Source of the DNA: an uncultured Eubacteriales bacterium
GTDB lineage: Bacteria; Bacillota; Clostridia; Peptostreptococcales; Anaerovoracaceae
Assembly: GCA_902779185.1 (NCBI GenBank)
Contig: CACZAM010000001.1
Location: 1-64,000, forward strand
Direction of reading: 5' to 3'
Length of the DNA: 64,000 nt
The position numbers and the translations under genes are program-made. The notes beneath the pieces were generated by a model. That model did no database searches and was not told the DNA's origin. It worked only from the letters and a program-made list of their open reading frames with translations. Shown one piece after another: positions 9,680 through 19,114 of the stretch; within the stretch, counting starts at the first letter, position 1, and every line of letters begins with the position of its first letter.

Positions 9680-9713
9680 AAGTGAAAAACTATATATAAA
9701 TGGAGGGTATTTA

Positions 9714-9944
9714 ATGGAAACGTTAATGGCGATCCTGGAGGAATTAAGACCCGATGTGGATTTTGCAAATGAAAAGTCTCTCGTTACGGGCGGAGTGTTC
9801 GATTCGTTCGACATCATCTCGCTGGTCAGCCAGCTCAACGATGAATTCGACATTACGATCAAACCTGCCAACCTACTGCCGGAAAACTTCAATTCCGCAG
9901 AGGCCATTCTATCACTGATCGAAAAGCTTCAGGACGAGGAGTAA
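9714..9944 (+). CDS. Acyl/peptidyl carrier protein
   Basis: This 76-residue acidic protein has the phosphopantetheine site in GGVFDSFDIISLV (serine in a DSxxxxxLV context) and the expected four-helix layout ending LIEKLQ. It follows the adenylation enzyme by 34 bases with a GGAGG site upstream of ATG 9714, and the decarboxylase begins six bases later. It should carry the amino acid activated by the ligase. It resembles DltC in size, but its partners here differ from those of teichoic acid alanylation. Confidence 0.85.
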   Translation: METLMAILEELRPDVDFANEKSLVTGGVFDSFDIISLVSQLNDEFDITIKPANLLPENFNSAEAILSLIEKLQDEE

Positions 9945-9950
9945 TGACAT

Positions 9951-11147
9951 ATGGATAAAGCGCTGGAGCGGGCGTTCAGGGAGGTCGCTTCCCCTGCATA
10001 CATATTTTCGGCGCAGGCCTTCAAAGCCAGATCGGAGATGGTAAAGGAGACCCTCGGAAATGACACGGATATTTGTTATTCAATCAAGGCAAATCCATTT
10101 TTGCTTATAGTCCTTCCGGATGTTTTTTCCAAAATAGAGGTGTGCAGCCCGGGCGAGCTGGAGATATGCAAAGCTCTGCATATCGATCCCTCAAAGATCA
10201 TATTCTCCGGTGTCAATAAATCTCTGGACGAAGTCCGTGCGGCCATGGATTACGGAGTCAGTATACTGACCGCTGAAAGCCGCGATCAATTAAAGCATAT
10301 AAGCACGGCAGCGTCAGAGCGCGGCGTAACTGCGGAGGTCCTGATCCGTCTCTCCTGTGAGAGTCAGTTCGGCATGGACAAAAGCGACGTCTTTGACGTG
10401 ATTGCGAACAGGGATTCTGTCCCGGGAATAAGCATAAAGGGCATACACTATTTCACAGGTACACAGAAAGCCAGACCTAAGGAGATAATAAAAGAAGTAT
10501 CCCGTCTTACCGGGCTGCTCGACGAACTCGAATCAACGCTCGGCTACAGAGCAGAGCGCATAGAGTACGGAACCGGCCTTGCCGTCGATTATTTTTCTGC
10601 AGAAGCAGATGAAAAAGAAGCCGCAAGACTCAGCGAAATATCCGGGGTCATAAGAGAACTCTCTCAGCGAGTTCATCTCACCGTTGAGATGGGCAGGTTC
10701 TTTGCCGCTCCCTGCGGATGGCTCGTCAATACGGTCGTAGATGCCAAGCTGAACGACGGCGTGAACTACGCCATACTCGACGGCGGCATTCACCAGATGA
10801 AATACGACGGACAGATCCAGGGAATGCAGGTCCCGTTGATCACACACATCGGCAGTGACAGCCGTCCGGAGACGGAGAGCAAAAAGTGGACACTTTGCGG
10901 AAGCCTTTGCACTACGGCAGATGTCATCGCCAGAGGAGCTGAATTCAACGATCTGAAAAAAGGCGACCGGATAGTGTTCCACAGGACCGGCGCATATTCT
11001 GTATACGAAGGTATCTCAATGTTCCTTTCGCGTGACCTTCCTTCGGTATATATGCTGGATAGTAACAACTACCTCAGACTAATGCGCAGCCGCATCGAGA
11101 CGGCCCGTTTCAACATGCAGGAGGGTATTGCCGAAAATGATATATGA
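9951..11147 (+). CDS. Fold-III PLP-dependent decarboxylase (LysA/ornithine decarboxylase-like)
   Basis: This 398-residue enzyme of the alanine racemase/DAP decarboxylase fold has the PLP lysine in CYSIKANP (about residue 44), the glycine-rich region, EMGRFF, and the C-terminal CGSLCTTADV motif with the active-site Cys-x3-[ST]-D found in diaminopimelate and ornithine-type decarboxylases. GAYS near the C terminus closes the active site. The specificity helix is not of a type I can assign. Placed between a carrier protein and two ATP-grasp genes, it may decarboxylate a free or carrier-linked amino acid to an amine building block. The start at 9951 follows GAGGAG. Confidence 0.8.
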   Translation: MDKALERAFREVASPAYIFSAQAFKARSEMVKETLGNDTDICYSIKANPFLLIVLPDVFSKIEVCSPGELEICKALHIDPSKIIFSGVNKSLDEVRAAMDYGVSILTAESRDQLKHISTAASERGVTAEVLIRLSCESQFGMDKSDVFDVIANRDSVPGISIKGIHYFTGTQKARPKEIIKEVSRLTGLLDELESTLGYRAERIEYGTGLAVDYFSAEADEKEAARLSEISGVIRELSQRVHLTVEMGRFFAAPCGWLVNTVVDAKLNDGVNYAILDGGIHQMKYDGQIQGMQVPLITHIGSDSRPETESKKWTLCGSLCTTADVIARGAEFNDLKKGDRIVFHRTGAYSVYEGISMFLSRDLPSVYMLDSNNYLRLMRSRIETARFNMQEGIAENDI

Positions 11148-12309
11148 GAAACTGTTTGAAAATGCATATAATGCAGCAAGATTTTTCAGAAAGAAAAACC
11201 TTCAGTCGCTGCTCACCTCGGAATCTCTCGCCACATATGAATCGTTAGGGGTGCAGTATATCAGTGATGAAGAATACAATGATGCTGTTTTGCCTTACTG
11301 GAAAAAATACGGACGGAAGCCTCAGAAATTCTGGTTCGAGCTGTATGGATCAAGAGAGAAGATCATAGAACCCGGATTCATACCGGCAGATATATATTTT
11401 ACCGAGCTGATACCATATATAAACAATCTTGATATGATGAACGGTGCAACTGACAAGTGCTTTTATGAACACTGGTTTCCTCGTGTCAGACATGCGAAAA
11501 CGATATGCCGCAGGATAGGCGGGCTGTACTACGATGATGACATGCATCAGATATCGGAAAAGACTGCGCTGAGCCTGTGTCTTGGCCATGAGGGCGAACT
11601 TGTGATAAAGCCATCGATATACAGCTGCAACAGCCTCAATATTCATGTGATCGATCCATCAGGCTGTGATGAAAAAGAGGTACTCGGCATCTTCAACTCT
11701 GTAGGGGCTAATTTCATAGCTCAGGATAAAATACGTCAGCACCCTGAACTTTCACGTCTGAACCCGGACTCTGTCAACACCATCAGAGTCAACTCGCTGC
11801 TGACCGAAAACGGAGTCTACATCCCCAGTTCATCGATCAGAGTCGGTGCACCCGGCGAGGATCGTGTGTCTGTGGGGTCGGGGGGATTCTTTGCGGAGAT
11901 TCTTGATGACAATACTTTGAGTGATAAGGCTCTTATCGACTCTGTGGAATGGAAAGACTCCGGAAGAGGAATGGAGGAACAGCTGCTGCATAAAGTAAAA
12001 TGGATGGCTGATTGCGCAGGTGGACGTTACAGCGCCGGATTTACTATACCGGCAATGGATAAGATCCGCAGACAGGTTGAGATGATACATCCGGTCATGG
12101 CTCACTTCAAATGGATCGGATGGGACTGGACTGTTGATGAAGAGGGCGAGCCCGTTTTTATAGAGTTCAACTGTTCACCGGGAATCATCGTAAGTCAGAT
12201 GAACAGCTGCAGACCTGTATTCGGAGAGATGACCGAATGGATAATTGAAGACTATTTCATACATCGCACATGGGAGAAAAATCAACAGCAGGGAATTATA
12301 TGCATATGA
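11137..12309 (+). CDS. ATP-grasp ligase-like protein 1 (sugar-transfer-associated type)
   Basis: The frame from ATG 11137 overlaps the decarboxylase end (stop 11147) and gives 390 residues. An upstream TTG at 11128 is also possible. Conserved blocks are WKKYGRKPQKFWFEL, GELVIKPSIYSCNS (lysine of the ATP site), LNPDSVNTIRV, and WIGWDWTVDEEGEPVFIEFN, where the last provides the metal-binding Glu/Asn pair of ATP-grasp enzymes. This layout fits the sugar-transfer-associated ATP-grasp family, whose members occur in capsule or other surface-polymer loci and whose reactions are mostly unknown. It is paralogous to the next gene. Confidence 0.75.
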   Translation: MIYEKLFENAYNAARFFRKKNLQSLLTSESLATYESLGVQYISDEEYNDAVLPYWKKYGRKPQKFWFELYGSREKIIEPGFIPADIYFTELIPYINNLDMMNGATDKCFYEHWFPRVRHAKTICRRIGGLYYDDDMHQISEKTALSLCLGHEGELVIKPSIYSCNSLNIHVIDPSGCDEKEVLGIFNSVGANFIAQDKIRQHPELSRLNPDSVNTIRVNSLLTENGVYIPSSSIRVGAPGEDRVSVGSGGFFAEILDDNTLSDKALIDSVEWKDSGRGMEEQLLHKVKWMADCAGGRYSAGFTIPAMDKIRRQVEMIHPVMAHFKWIGWDWTVDEEGEPVFIEFNCSPGIIVSQMNSCRPVFGEMTEWIIEDYFIHRTWEKNQQQGIICI

Positions 12310-13466
12310 AAAAAGAATTGATCAAATCAGTATACGGCGTGGCTCTTAAGACAGCCAGAAAATCGAGAGACATGTATTTCAAACAGCGTGTGTATTCATT
12401 CAACCGCAGTCTTGCAAAGGACATCGTATGTGACTGGGATGAGAAAAGCCGCAGAGAAGAATACCGCTCGTCAGTGCTTCCGTACTGGAAGCGCTTCGGA
12501 CGCCGCCCGCAGAGTTTCTGGTTCGAGCTTGCAGGCTCCCGTGATCACATAATGGATCCGAGATTCATTCCATCGGATCTGTATTATCTGGAATTGATTC
12601 CATATATAAATAATATGAATTTTGCCAAAGCCACTGAGGATAAGAATTACCTGAATATGAGGTTTCCTGATGTGAAGCAGGCACAGACCGTTTGCCGCAG
12701 AATGGCCGGTGAGTACTACGATGAAAAAATGGAACTGATACAGCAGGGTGACGCGATAAGGCTTTGCAGAGAACACCGGGGTGATCTTTTTATCAAACCA
12801 TCCATATACACCGGCTATGGCAAGAGAATACAGGAGTTCGATCCGTCCGGATGTACAGATGAGAGGATAGAGGAACTGTTCAGAGAGACAGGAGCAAATT
12901 TTATCGTTCAGGAAAAGATAAGACAGCACGCAGCTCTGGCATCCCTGAATCCCGACTCCGTAAACACCGTCAGGATACTGTCACTTTTCCTGGATGGCAG
13001 CGTATATATTCCTAATATGTATCTGCGTATGGGGGTTCCCGGAACGTCCCATGTGGAGACCGGAAGCGAATATAACGCCGAGATATTGCCTGATGGACAT
13101 GTGAGCCAGAAGATCTGCTTCGATGAAGGCTGCTGGCTTGACAACCATACAGAGAGAATAATTGATGAAGATTTTATGATACCGGGGATAGACAGGATAT
13201 GTGCTGCTGTTAAGAAAATCCATCCGAGAGTCGGACAGCTCAAGTGGATAGGATGGGATTTCACGGTGGATGAGGACGGCGATCCAGTGCTTATTGAATT
13301 CAATACAGACCCCGGAGACAGTGCCCAGCGTGTGTGCTGCCGGCCGCTGTTCGGAAAGATGACTGACCGGGTTCTGGAGGATTACTTTATTGACCGCGGG
13401 CTGGAAAGTTTTCAGAGACGCGGCAGCTGGAGAGCTAACGATGACATCCGTAGGTACATGGAGTAG
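12300..13466 (+). CDS. ATP-grasp ligase-like protein 2, paralogue of the preceding gene
   Basis: The start is taken at ATG 12300 (CAGGGA upstream), overlapping the previous stop by ten bases; 12306 and 12270 are in-frame alternatives. Matching blocks include WKRFGRRPQSFWFEL, GDLFIKPSIYTGYG, LNPDSVNTVRI and WIGWDFTVDEDGDPVLIEFN. The two proteins are alike along their length but clearly diverged, so each probably adds a different unit. The overlap suggests coupled translation. No glycosyltransferase or kinase domain is fused to either. Confidence 0.75.
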   Translation: MHMKKELIKSVYGVALKTARKSRDMYFKQRVYSFNRSLAKDIVCDWDEKSRREEYRSSVLPYWKRFGRRPQSFWFELAGSRDHIMDPRFIPSDLYYLELIPYINNMNFAKATEDKNYLNMRFPDVKQAQTVCRRMAGEYYDEKMELIQQGDAIRLCREHRGDLFIKPSIYTGYGKRIQEFDPSGCTDERIEELFRETGANFIVQEKIRQHAALASLNPDSVNTVRILSLFLDGSVYIPNMYLRMGVPGTSHVETGSEYNAEILPDGHVSQKICFDEGCWLDNHTERIIDEDFMIPGIDRICAAVKKIHPRVGQLKWIGWDFTVDEDGDPVLIEFNTDPGDSAQRVCCRPLFGKMTDRVLEDYFIDRGLESFQRRGSWRANDDIRRYME

Positions 13467-13504
13467 CAGATCCGATTCTGTGAGTAAATGATGGGGCAAT
13501 ACAC

Positions 13505-14782
13505 ATGATAAAAATAGGGACACCATTTATAACAATTGAAAATGAGAGGGCTGAACTGCACGCTCCCGTTACCATCACAGGCGATACTGCGAAGCGCTAT
13601 GTTGAAGAGACTGATGAGATCCAAAATATTGTCTTTTTGACGAAGTCGGATTATCCGCCTGCCCACTGGAAGGAAGACGGGACTGTATGGTTTTCAGTGC
13701 CATCTGAATACAGAGATTATCTATGCTGTGAGCGCAGCGACGCGTTCATCATCGCTTTTCTGTGGTATGCAATGATATCAGGATCAGATATCTGTTTCGA
13801 AGCTCCGGTATCAAAGAAATTATATGAGGGGTTGACTCAACAGCTGATCCCGGCGCTCGCGAAGGACGGATACAGAGCCATAAAGCTGACCGGTCCTGTG
13901 AGCAGCGAGGCAATATGGCATGAGAACGGAGTCGTGACGGGCATGACATGCGGAGTGGACTCGCTGTACACCCTTGCATGCTATGGAACGGACAGAGCAC
14001 CGGACGGTATGAGACTGACTCATCTGGTGTATTACGATGGAAGTTATCATTTTCCGGGAGCAAGACCTCCGTATGACATAGATGAGATATACCGGGATAA
14101 GGTGACCGGCCATGTTCCGGCGGTTGATGACGTGCGCAGGGTTGCTGCGAATAACGGTCTGCCTCTCATATATGTCCTGACAAATCTTGACAAGGACTAT
14201 TACCGCGGAGGACTGCCTCTTACCGGCATGTACCGTTTCCTGTCCTGCACTCTGGCGCTTGAGCACCTGTACGGCACATATATAAGTTCATCGTCGGGCC
14301 ATACCGACAACGTGCAGATATCGCTTTTCGAACCGACTCAGCACTACGAAGATCTGATATGTAGAACCTGCAGCACGGATACGCTGAAGTATGTTTCCAG
14401 CGATCACGACAGCCGTTGCAGGAAACTTCGCGCTCTGGCAGATGACGCCGACGCTCAGAAGTATCTGAACGTATGCTTTCAGCTGGGGGATCACGGAAGA
14501 AACTGCGGGGACTGCTATGCCTGCTGGAGAACAATGATACCCCTGGACATCATGGGCAAGCTCGATGGCTTTGCGGAAAGATTCGAGCTGGATAAGTATC
14601 ACGCAGACAGGAAGAAAGTGTTCGCGGATCTGATAGGCTTTTCAAAGATACCAAGTGAAAGTTCAGCCCGGGACTGTGTCAGACAGTTTGCCGGGCTTGC
14701 CGAAGAAGAGCAAAGTGAAGCAGGGAAGGAGTTTCTTGAAATCCTCAGCAATATCGATGACATCCCCGTTTACATGGAGTAG
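13505..14782 (+). CDS. PP-loop (HUP-fold) ATP pyrophosphatase-like protein
   Basis: This 425-residue protein has a PP-loop-like signature TCGVDSLYTL (normally SGGxDS) near residue 155. After it comes a QueC-like layout: LVYYDG, a central DDVRRVAANNGLPLIYVLTNLD segment typical of AMP/sulfur-transfer enzymes, and a C-terminal zinc-type cluster CGDCYACWRT. Such enzymes adenylate a carbonyl or nucleobase and add N or S. The first Gly-Gly is Cys-Gly here, a variation seen in divergent members. In this operon it could activate or amidate the product of the ATP-grasp enzymes, which is inference. The start at 13505 follows ATGGGGC. Confidence 0.65.
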   Translation: MIKIGTPFITIENERAELHAPVTITGDTAKRYVEETDEIQNIVFLTKSDYPPAHWKEDGTVWFSVPSEYRDYLCCERSDAFIIAFLWYAMISGSDICFEAPVSKKLYEGLTQQLIPALAKDGYRAIKLTGPVSSEAIWHENGVVTGMTCGVDSLYTLACYGTDRAPDGMRLTHLVYYDGSYHFPGARPPYDIDEIYRDKVTGHVPAVDDVRRVAANNGLPLIYVLTNLDKDYYRGGLPLTGMYRFLSCTLALEHLYGTYISSSSGHTDNVQISLFEPTQHYEDLICRTCSTDTLKYVSSDHDSRCRKLRALADDADAQKYLNVCFQLGDHGRNCGDCYACWRTMIPLDIMGKLDGFAERFELDKYHADRKKVFADLIGFSKIPSESSARDCVRQFAGLAEEEQSEAGKEFLEILSNIDDIPVYME

Positions 14783-14784
14783 AA

Positions 14785-16194
14785 ATGAAAAAACGTCTAT
14801 CATTGATAATACCTTCATATAACTGCGCTGAGTATCTGGATGAGACTCTGATGTCCGTGCTGTCACAGCTGCCGGATGACTGTGAGCTTATCGTGGTCGA
14901 TGACGGATCCTCAGATGCTGCTCCTGATATGCTCAGGAAATATGCAGCTGAATATGGCGGGCTCAGGATTGCGCTTAAAGAAAACGGCGGTGTATCTACT
15001 GCAAGAAATACCGGCCTTGATATGGCCGAGGGCGAATGGATCACATTCATGGATTGCGATGATATTCTCAAGGAAGGTTTCTTTGAGAGAGCATTGCCTG
15101 TTACGGATACAGCGGCAGATCTCTGCATTTTCAGCTATGAGCGAGTGGAGCTTATGGGAGAGGAAGAGCTCGTGGCGCCGCTGATGCTGGCTGACAGGAC
15201 TTATAATACTGCTTCTGATTTTGCGGATGATTATGTCCGCACAAGACATCTGCTGGTTTATTCGGCCTGCAACAAGTTTTACAGAAAAGAAATCCTTGAT
15301 GAAAACGGAATAAGGTTCAGAGAGGGCCTCAGTTTCGGCGAGGACAGGCTGTTCAATTACACTTATCTCAGATACTGCGGCAGTGTTACCACTTCATCCA
15401 TCAGGATGTTCAGGTATATGCAGCGCAATCCCGGGTCAGCATCGAAGAGATCGTTCCCGGACTATTTCAACACCATTATGATGCTGCACAATGCGAAAAT
15501 GGATTGTTTTCTGGAATTATCAAAAGGCACGACGGGTACAGAGAAGAGAGCCTTCGTGGGATACGACCTGTCTACAGAAATGGGCCGCATGATTGACAGA
15601 TTCTCAGATTATCCGGGAGAGAAGGAAGAAAACCTTCCTAAGATAAACCGGCTTCTTTTCGGAGATCCCGACAACATCAGCGGGCACTTTGACTGCCTGA
15701 TAGTACTGGGAAGCCGCAACTGCGGCTACAGGGCAGAACGGGCCTTCGAGATCGCAGGAAACGATCGGGATACCCTGTTCATCGTAACAGGCGGCAACAT
15801 GCATAAGGATGGAGAGCATACGGAAGCCGGATTCATGGCGGAGCTGTTTAAAAAGCGCGGTGTCTCCGAGGACAGAATAATCATCGAGGATCAGGCTGAG
15901 AATACTTTCCGTAATCTTGAGATCTCCGCAGGAATGATAGAGGAATCCGTGAATGCAGGAATACTGCCAAAGCCATGCGAAGACCTGCGGATAGGTATTG
16001 TGACTGCAGGGTTCCATATCCCGAGGACAAGGATGATGGCAGCGGATATACCGTGGTATGACGGAAAAGACATAGTTTTTATCCCCGCTTACGGTGAGCA
16101 CACCCGTCCCGATAACTGGTATTCTGATCCGCAAGGGCGAAATATCGGGCTGAGTGAGATCGCTAAGTGCTGCAGAATCGGTAAGAAATACTGA
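14785..16194 (+). CDS. Fusion of GT2 glycosyltransferase and YdcF/SanA-like DUF218 domain
   Basis: This 469-residue two-domain protein starts two bases after the previous stop. Residues 1-110 are a GT-A family 2 transferase: SLIIPSYNCAEYLDETL, LIVVDDGSSD, GVSTARNTGLD and WITFMDCDD, where the DxD binds the metal-nucleotide sugar. Residues about 290-460 are a DUF218 (YdcF/ElyC/SanA) domain: DCLIVLGSRN, FIVTGG, a helical EDQAENTFRNLE and VTAGFHIPRTRMM, a fold linked to envelope polymer metabolism. The two are usually separate proteins. It is probably cytoplasmic, since no membrane segment is evident, although DUF218 proteins are often membrane-tethered. Confidence 0.75.
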   Translation: MKKRLSLIIPSYNCAEYLDETLMSVLSQLPDDCELIVVDDGSSDAAPDMLRKYAAEYGGLRIALKENGGVSTARNTGLDMAEGEWITFMDCDDILKEGFFERALPVTDTAADLCIFSYERVELMGEEELVAPLMLADRTYNTASDFADDYVRTRHLLVYSACNKFYRKEILDENGIRFREGLSFGEDRLFNYTYLRYCGSVTTSSIRMFRYMQRNPGSASKRSFPDYFNTIMMLHNAKMDCFLELSKGTTGTEKRAFVGYDLSTEMGRMIDRFSDYPGEKEENLPKINRLLFGDPDNISGHFDCLIVLGSRNCGYRAERAFEIAGNDRDTLFIVTGGNMHKDGEHTEAGFMAELFKKRGVSEDRIIIEDQAENTFRNLEISAGMIEESVNAGILPKPCEDLRIGIVTAGFHIPRTRMMAADIPWYDGKDIVFIPAYGEHTRPDNWYSDPQGRNIGLSEIAKCCRIGKKY

Positions 16195-16198
16195 CACA

Positions 16199-17986
16199 AT
16201 GGAACAACATTACACGACAGACAACACAATAGACAATACAACAGCACAGGAATTAAGAAAATTCAGGCGAAACGGCGGACTGATACGGCGTAAACTCATA
16301 GAGTATATACCGGTTATGATCCTTACCAATCTTTTGCTGCTTCTGATCAGTACGGTCAACGGACTGATTGCCGGAAATTTTTTGGGGGAGGATGCTTTTT
16401 CTTCCATTAATATTTTCTATCCCGTCAGTGTACTCCTGGCTGCTTTCGGTGCAGTTACCGCAGTCGGGATCGCAACGAGCATATCAACCGCAATGGGCAG
16501 GAACAATTTAGCTGAACTTGCCAGAGTCAAAGGGGCGTCTCTATATACTATGCTCGGGATGGCTGTCTTTATGGGAATCGTTCAGATCCCAATTGTCTCC
16601 CTGATAATCAGCTCTTACCATCTGCCACCGGAAATGCACTCTCTGACCTGGCAATATGCCATAGGCATCATGCTTTGCCAGCCGTTTTCGCTGATATCAA
16701 CGGTTGGCACATACCAGCTTCAGGTGTCAGGCAAAATGAAGGCCCTGATGATGCTGACCATTGCAGAAAGCCTTTCCAATCTGGCCTTTGATTTGTTGTT
16801 TGTAGCTGTCCTTCACATGGGTGTGGCCGGAACAGGATACGGTACACTGTGTGCAAATATTGTCAGATGCACAGCGACAGTTATCTATATCCGGCATAAA
16901 ACGGATTTTTACATCATCGGAAATTACAAACCATGCTTAAAGGATATCAGGGAAATCCTTGCATGCGGGATCCCCGACGCGTCTTTCACCTTAGTCAGCG
17001 CTTTTCAGAGTTACTTCATGCTTCGCATTCTGATCAGCTCTTTCGGTTTGGATGGTCCCGTGATCAACGGCGTAATAGCCTTTTGTGCAAGCATTGCATC
17101 TGTTATGATTCCGGGTATCCATGCGGGAGTACGGCCTTTGATGGGACTGCTCGTCGGTGCAGAAGACAGGATCGGCATAAAAGAATTGATGAAGCAAGGC
17201 GCCGTTGCGAATGTCCTGATTCTTGGAATAACTACTGCTGCTATGGAATTCTTTCCGGCACTCTTCTATCATGTAAACGGAATTAAGAACATCCCGGACG
17301 GGGGACTGCTTTCTGTCAGACTGTATGCGGCTTTCTTTGTCATCCACGGATTAAATTATCTGCTCAGACTTTATCTGAGTAATCGCAGGGATATAAAAAC
17401 AGCAACGGCACTTACTATAAGCAGCAATGCTTTGCTCCCTTTATTTGCGCTGATCATTTCGCGTATGATGCCGGCTCCGTTTATCTATCTTTCCTATACG
17501 GTCACCGGTCTGTTGCTGCTGATCTTTTCCTACAGGCGATACTGCTGGTGGCTTGAAGAGGATAAAAAGCAAAACAGGGATCTGGCAGTGATCTATATGA
17601 CTATAGAACCGGATGAAGCAGTTGAAACGTCCAGGCTGATCAGAAAATTTGCGGATGAGCATGGGGTAGACAAGAGCGCAGCTTACAGGGTGGCTCTTTG
17701 TCTGGAAGAAATGGCTGCATATGTAAAAAGCACCAGGAATCTTGCATTTGCCCCTGATGGTAAACCGGATGTGGAGATCATGGTCAGATTCAAAGACAGA
17801 AACAGCGCTGTTTTCGTATCGCTTGATGAAGGGGATTGTATTTCACTTGATAAAGATGATGAAAAGCAGCGGCTGATCACAAACAATTATGATCTGATAA
17901 AAAAGATCGCTAAGGAAGTTGAATACCAGTATATTTTAAATCTGAATTACACCAGGATCACTATTCAGACGAATCCTGTATCCTGA
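16199..17986 (+). CDS. MATE-family transporter fused to an RsbW-like ATPase domain
   Basis: The start is ATG 16199, five bases after the previous stop, giving 595 residues. Residues 35-460 have about twelve membrane segments of the MATE/MOP flippase superfamily (LIRRKLIEYIPVMIL, then repeated pairs). Residues 475-595 are soluble and resemble the HATPase_c_2 fold of anti-sigma factors: EPDEAVETSRLIRKFADEH, then an N-box-like ALCLEEMAAYV, then a D-rich region. Such fusions are known in Clostridia, but their coupling is unstudied as far as I know. In this operon it may export the product or flip a lipid-linked intermediate, sensed or regulated by the ATPase tail. Confidence 0.75.
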   Translation: MEQHYTTDNTIDNTTAQELRKFRRNGGLIRRKLIEYIPVMILTNLLLLLISTVNGLIAGNFLGEDAFSSINIFYPVSVLLAAFGAVTAVGIATSISTAMGRNNLAELARVKGASLYTMLGMAVFMGIVQIPIVSLIISSYHLPPEMHSLTWQYAIGIMLCQPFSLISTVGTYQLQVSGKMKALMMLTIAESLSNLAFDLLFVAVLHMGVAGTGYGTLCANIVRCTATVIYIRHKTDFYIIGNYKPCLKDIREILACGIPDASFTLVSAFQSYFMLRILISSFGLDGPVINGVIAFCASIASVMIPGIHAGVRPLMGLLVGAEDRIGIKELMKQGAVANVLILGITTAAMEFFPALFYHVNGIKNIPDGGLLSVRLYAAFFVIHGLNYLLRLYLSNRRDIKTATALTISSNALLPLFALIISRMMPAPFIYLSYTVTGLLLLIFSYRRYCWWLEEDKKQNRDLAVIYMTIEPDEAVETSRLIRKFADEHGVDKSAAYRVALCLEEMAAYVKSTRNLAFAPDGKPDVEIMVRFKDRNSAVFVSLDEGDCISLDKDDEKQRLITNNYDLIKKIAKEVEYQYILNLNYTRITIQTNPVS

Positions 17987-18004
17987 GCAGAAGGAGAATG
18001 ATCC

Positions 18005-19114
18005 ATGAGTCGTGAACTAGTTTTTAATGAAAAAGACCGGATCGCTGTCATTGCGCCGCATCCGGATGATGAATGCCTTGGTGTGTCTGCAGCGCTTCTG
18101 ACTGCTGCGGACAGAACCGACATTTTTGTCCTGACCGACGGAAGCCATGGCTGTAAAACGCGTACATTCGAAGAAGAAGCTGCTGTCCGAAGAAGACAGT
18201 TTGAAGCCGAAATGGAATACGTCAGACCTCATGCTTATACCTGGCTTGGCGTTGAGGATACGAAGATGATTGCCCATCCTGAGGCGGTAAGGAAGATCGA
18301 TTTTACCCCATATACCATTATATTTATTCCATGGCTGGAAAGTCTGCATCCGGATCATCGTCACGCTGCGGAATTCTGTATCGATACGATCCGCCGTCAG
18401 AAGGTGAAGGCATCCTGCTATTCATATGAGATTTTCGCTCCTTTTCATAACCCGACTCATTACATAGATATAACAGCTATTGAGAAGGAAAAGAGAAAGC
18501 TGATCCGTTTTCATGAGGACCAGAACGAGCAGGAAGAGATTAATCTGTCTCTCAATGCTTTCCGTGCTGCTCAGCTGATCAAACATGAAGATATCCGCTT
18601 TGCGGAAACGTTTATCAAAGTGGATGTAAATAAGTTTCCGGAAGCCCCGGATCTGCTGCTGAAGCTGTACGGCATCCATGAGGATCCGGAGATTTTTAAA
18701 GCGCTTGCGGAACAGGGTATAGAGATCAAAAGAGTAATGCCGATGAATATTTCCATGGTCTATGATTTCATCCGTGACAATTTTGCAAAATCATGGGCGG
18801 ATGAATCGCTTCCTTCACTTATCAACGGCGATTGTTATGTTGCTGTGAAAGGCCGTGATATTATCGGTTTCTATGCTATTGAAACTCCGGCAAAGAATTT
18901 CCTCGGTCCGATGGGCGTGATCCCGTCCGCCAGACAATATGGCAGTGTAGCGCGGGCGCTGGAGATCACTGCGCTGAAGGCCATGCGTGCAAAGGGGTAC
19001 CGGTATGCCATTTCCGGCATGGTGCATCCCTTGGGCAGGATCACAGAAGAAATGTCATGCGACCTCATCCCGATTCCGGACAGCTCCGGATCATACGAGG
19101 ACATGATCAGATGA
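18005..19114 (+). CDS. PIG-L (LmbE) deacetylase fused to a GNAT acetyltransferase-like domain
   Basis: The protein has 369 residues with a GGAGAATG site upstream. Residues 12-200 are a PIG-L deacetylase with the zinc motif PHPDDE (18-23) and a downstream HPDHR; these enzymes remove N-acetyl from GlcNAc-linked substrates. Residues about 240-369 have a GNAT outline (MVYDFIRDNFAKSW, YVAVKGRDIIGFYAIE, GSVARALEITALKAMRAKG). Putting a deacetylase and an acyltransferase in one chain suggests swapping of an N-acyl group on an amino sugar. The stop overlaps the start of the next small gene (ATGA). Confidence 0.75.
   Translation: MSRELVFNEKDRIAVIAPHPDDECLGVSAALLTAADRTDIFVLTDGSHGCKTRTFEEEAAVRRRQFEAEMEYVRPHAYTWLGVEDTKMIAHPEAVRKIDFTPYTIIFIPWLESLHPDHRHAAEFCIDTIRRQKVKASCYSYEIFAPFHNPTHYIDITAIEKEKRKLIRFHEDQNEQEEINLSLNAFRAAQLIKHEDIRFAETFIKVDVNKFPEAPDLLLKLYGIHEDPEIFKALAEQGIEIKRVMPMNISMVYDFIRDNFAKSWADESLPSLINGDCYVAVKGRDIIGFYAIETPAKNFLGPMGVIPSARQYGSVARALEITALKAMRAKGYRYAISGMVHPLGRITEEMSCDLIPIPDSSGSYEDMIR

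Noticed and set aside
8159..9944. Ordinary dltAC teichoic-acid alanylation genes
   Set aside because: dltB and dltD are missing and the neighbours are a PLP decarboxylase and ATP-grasp enzymes.
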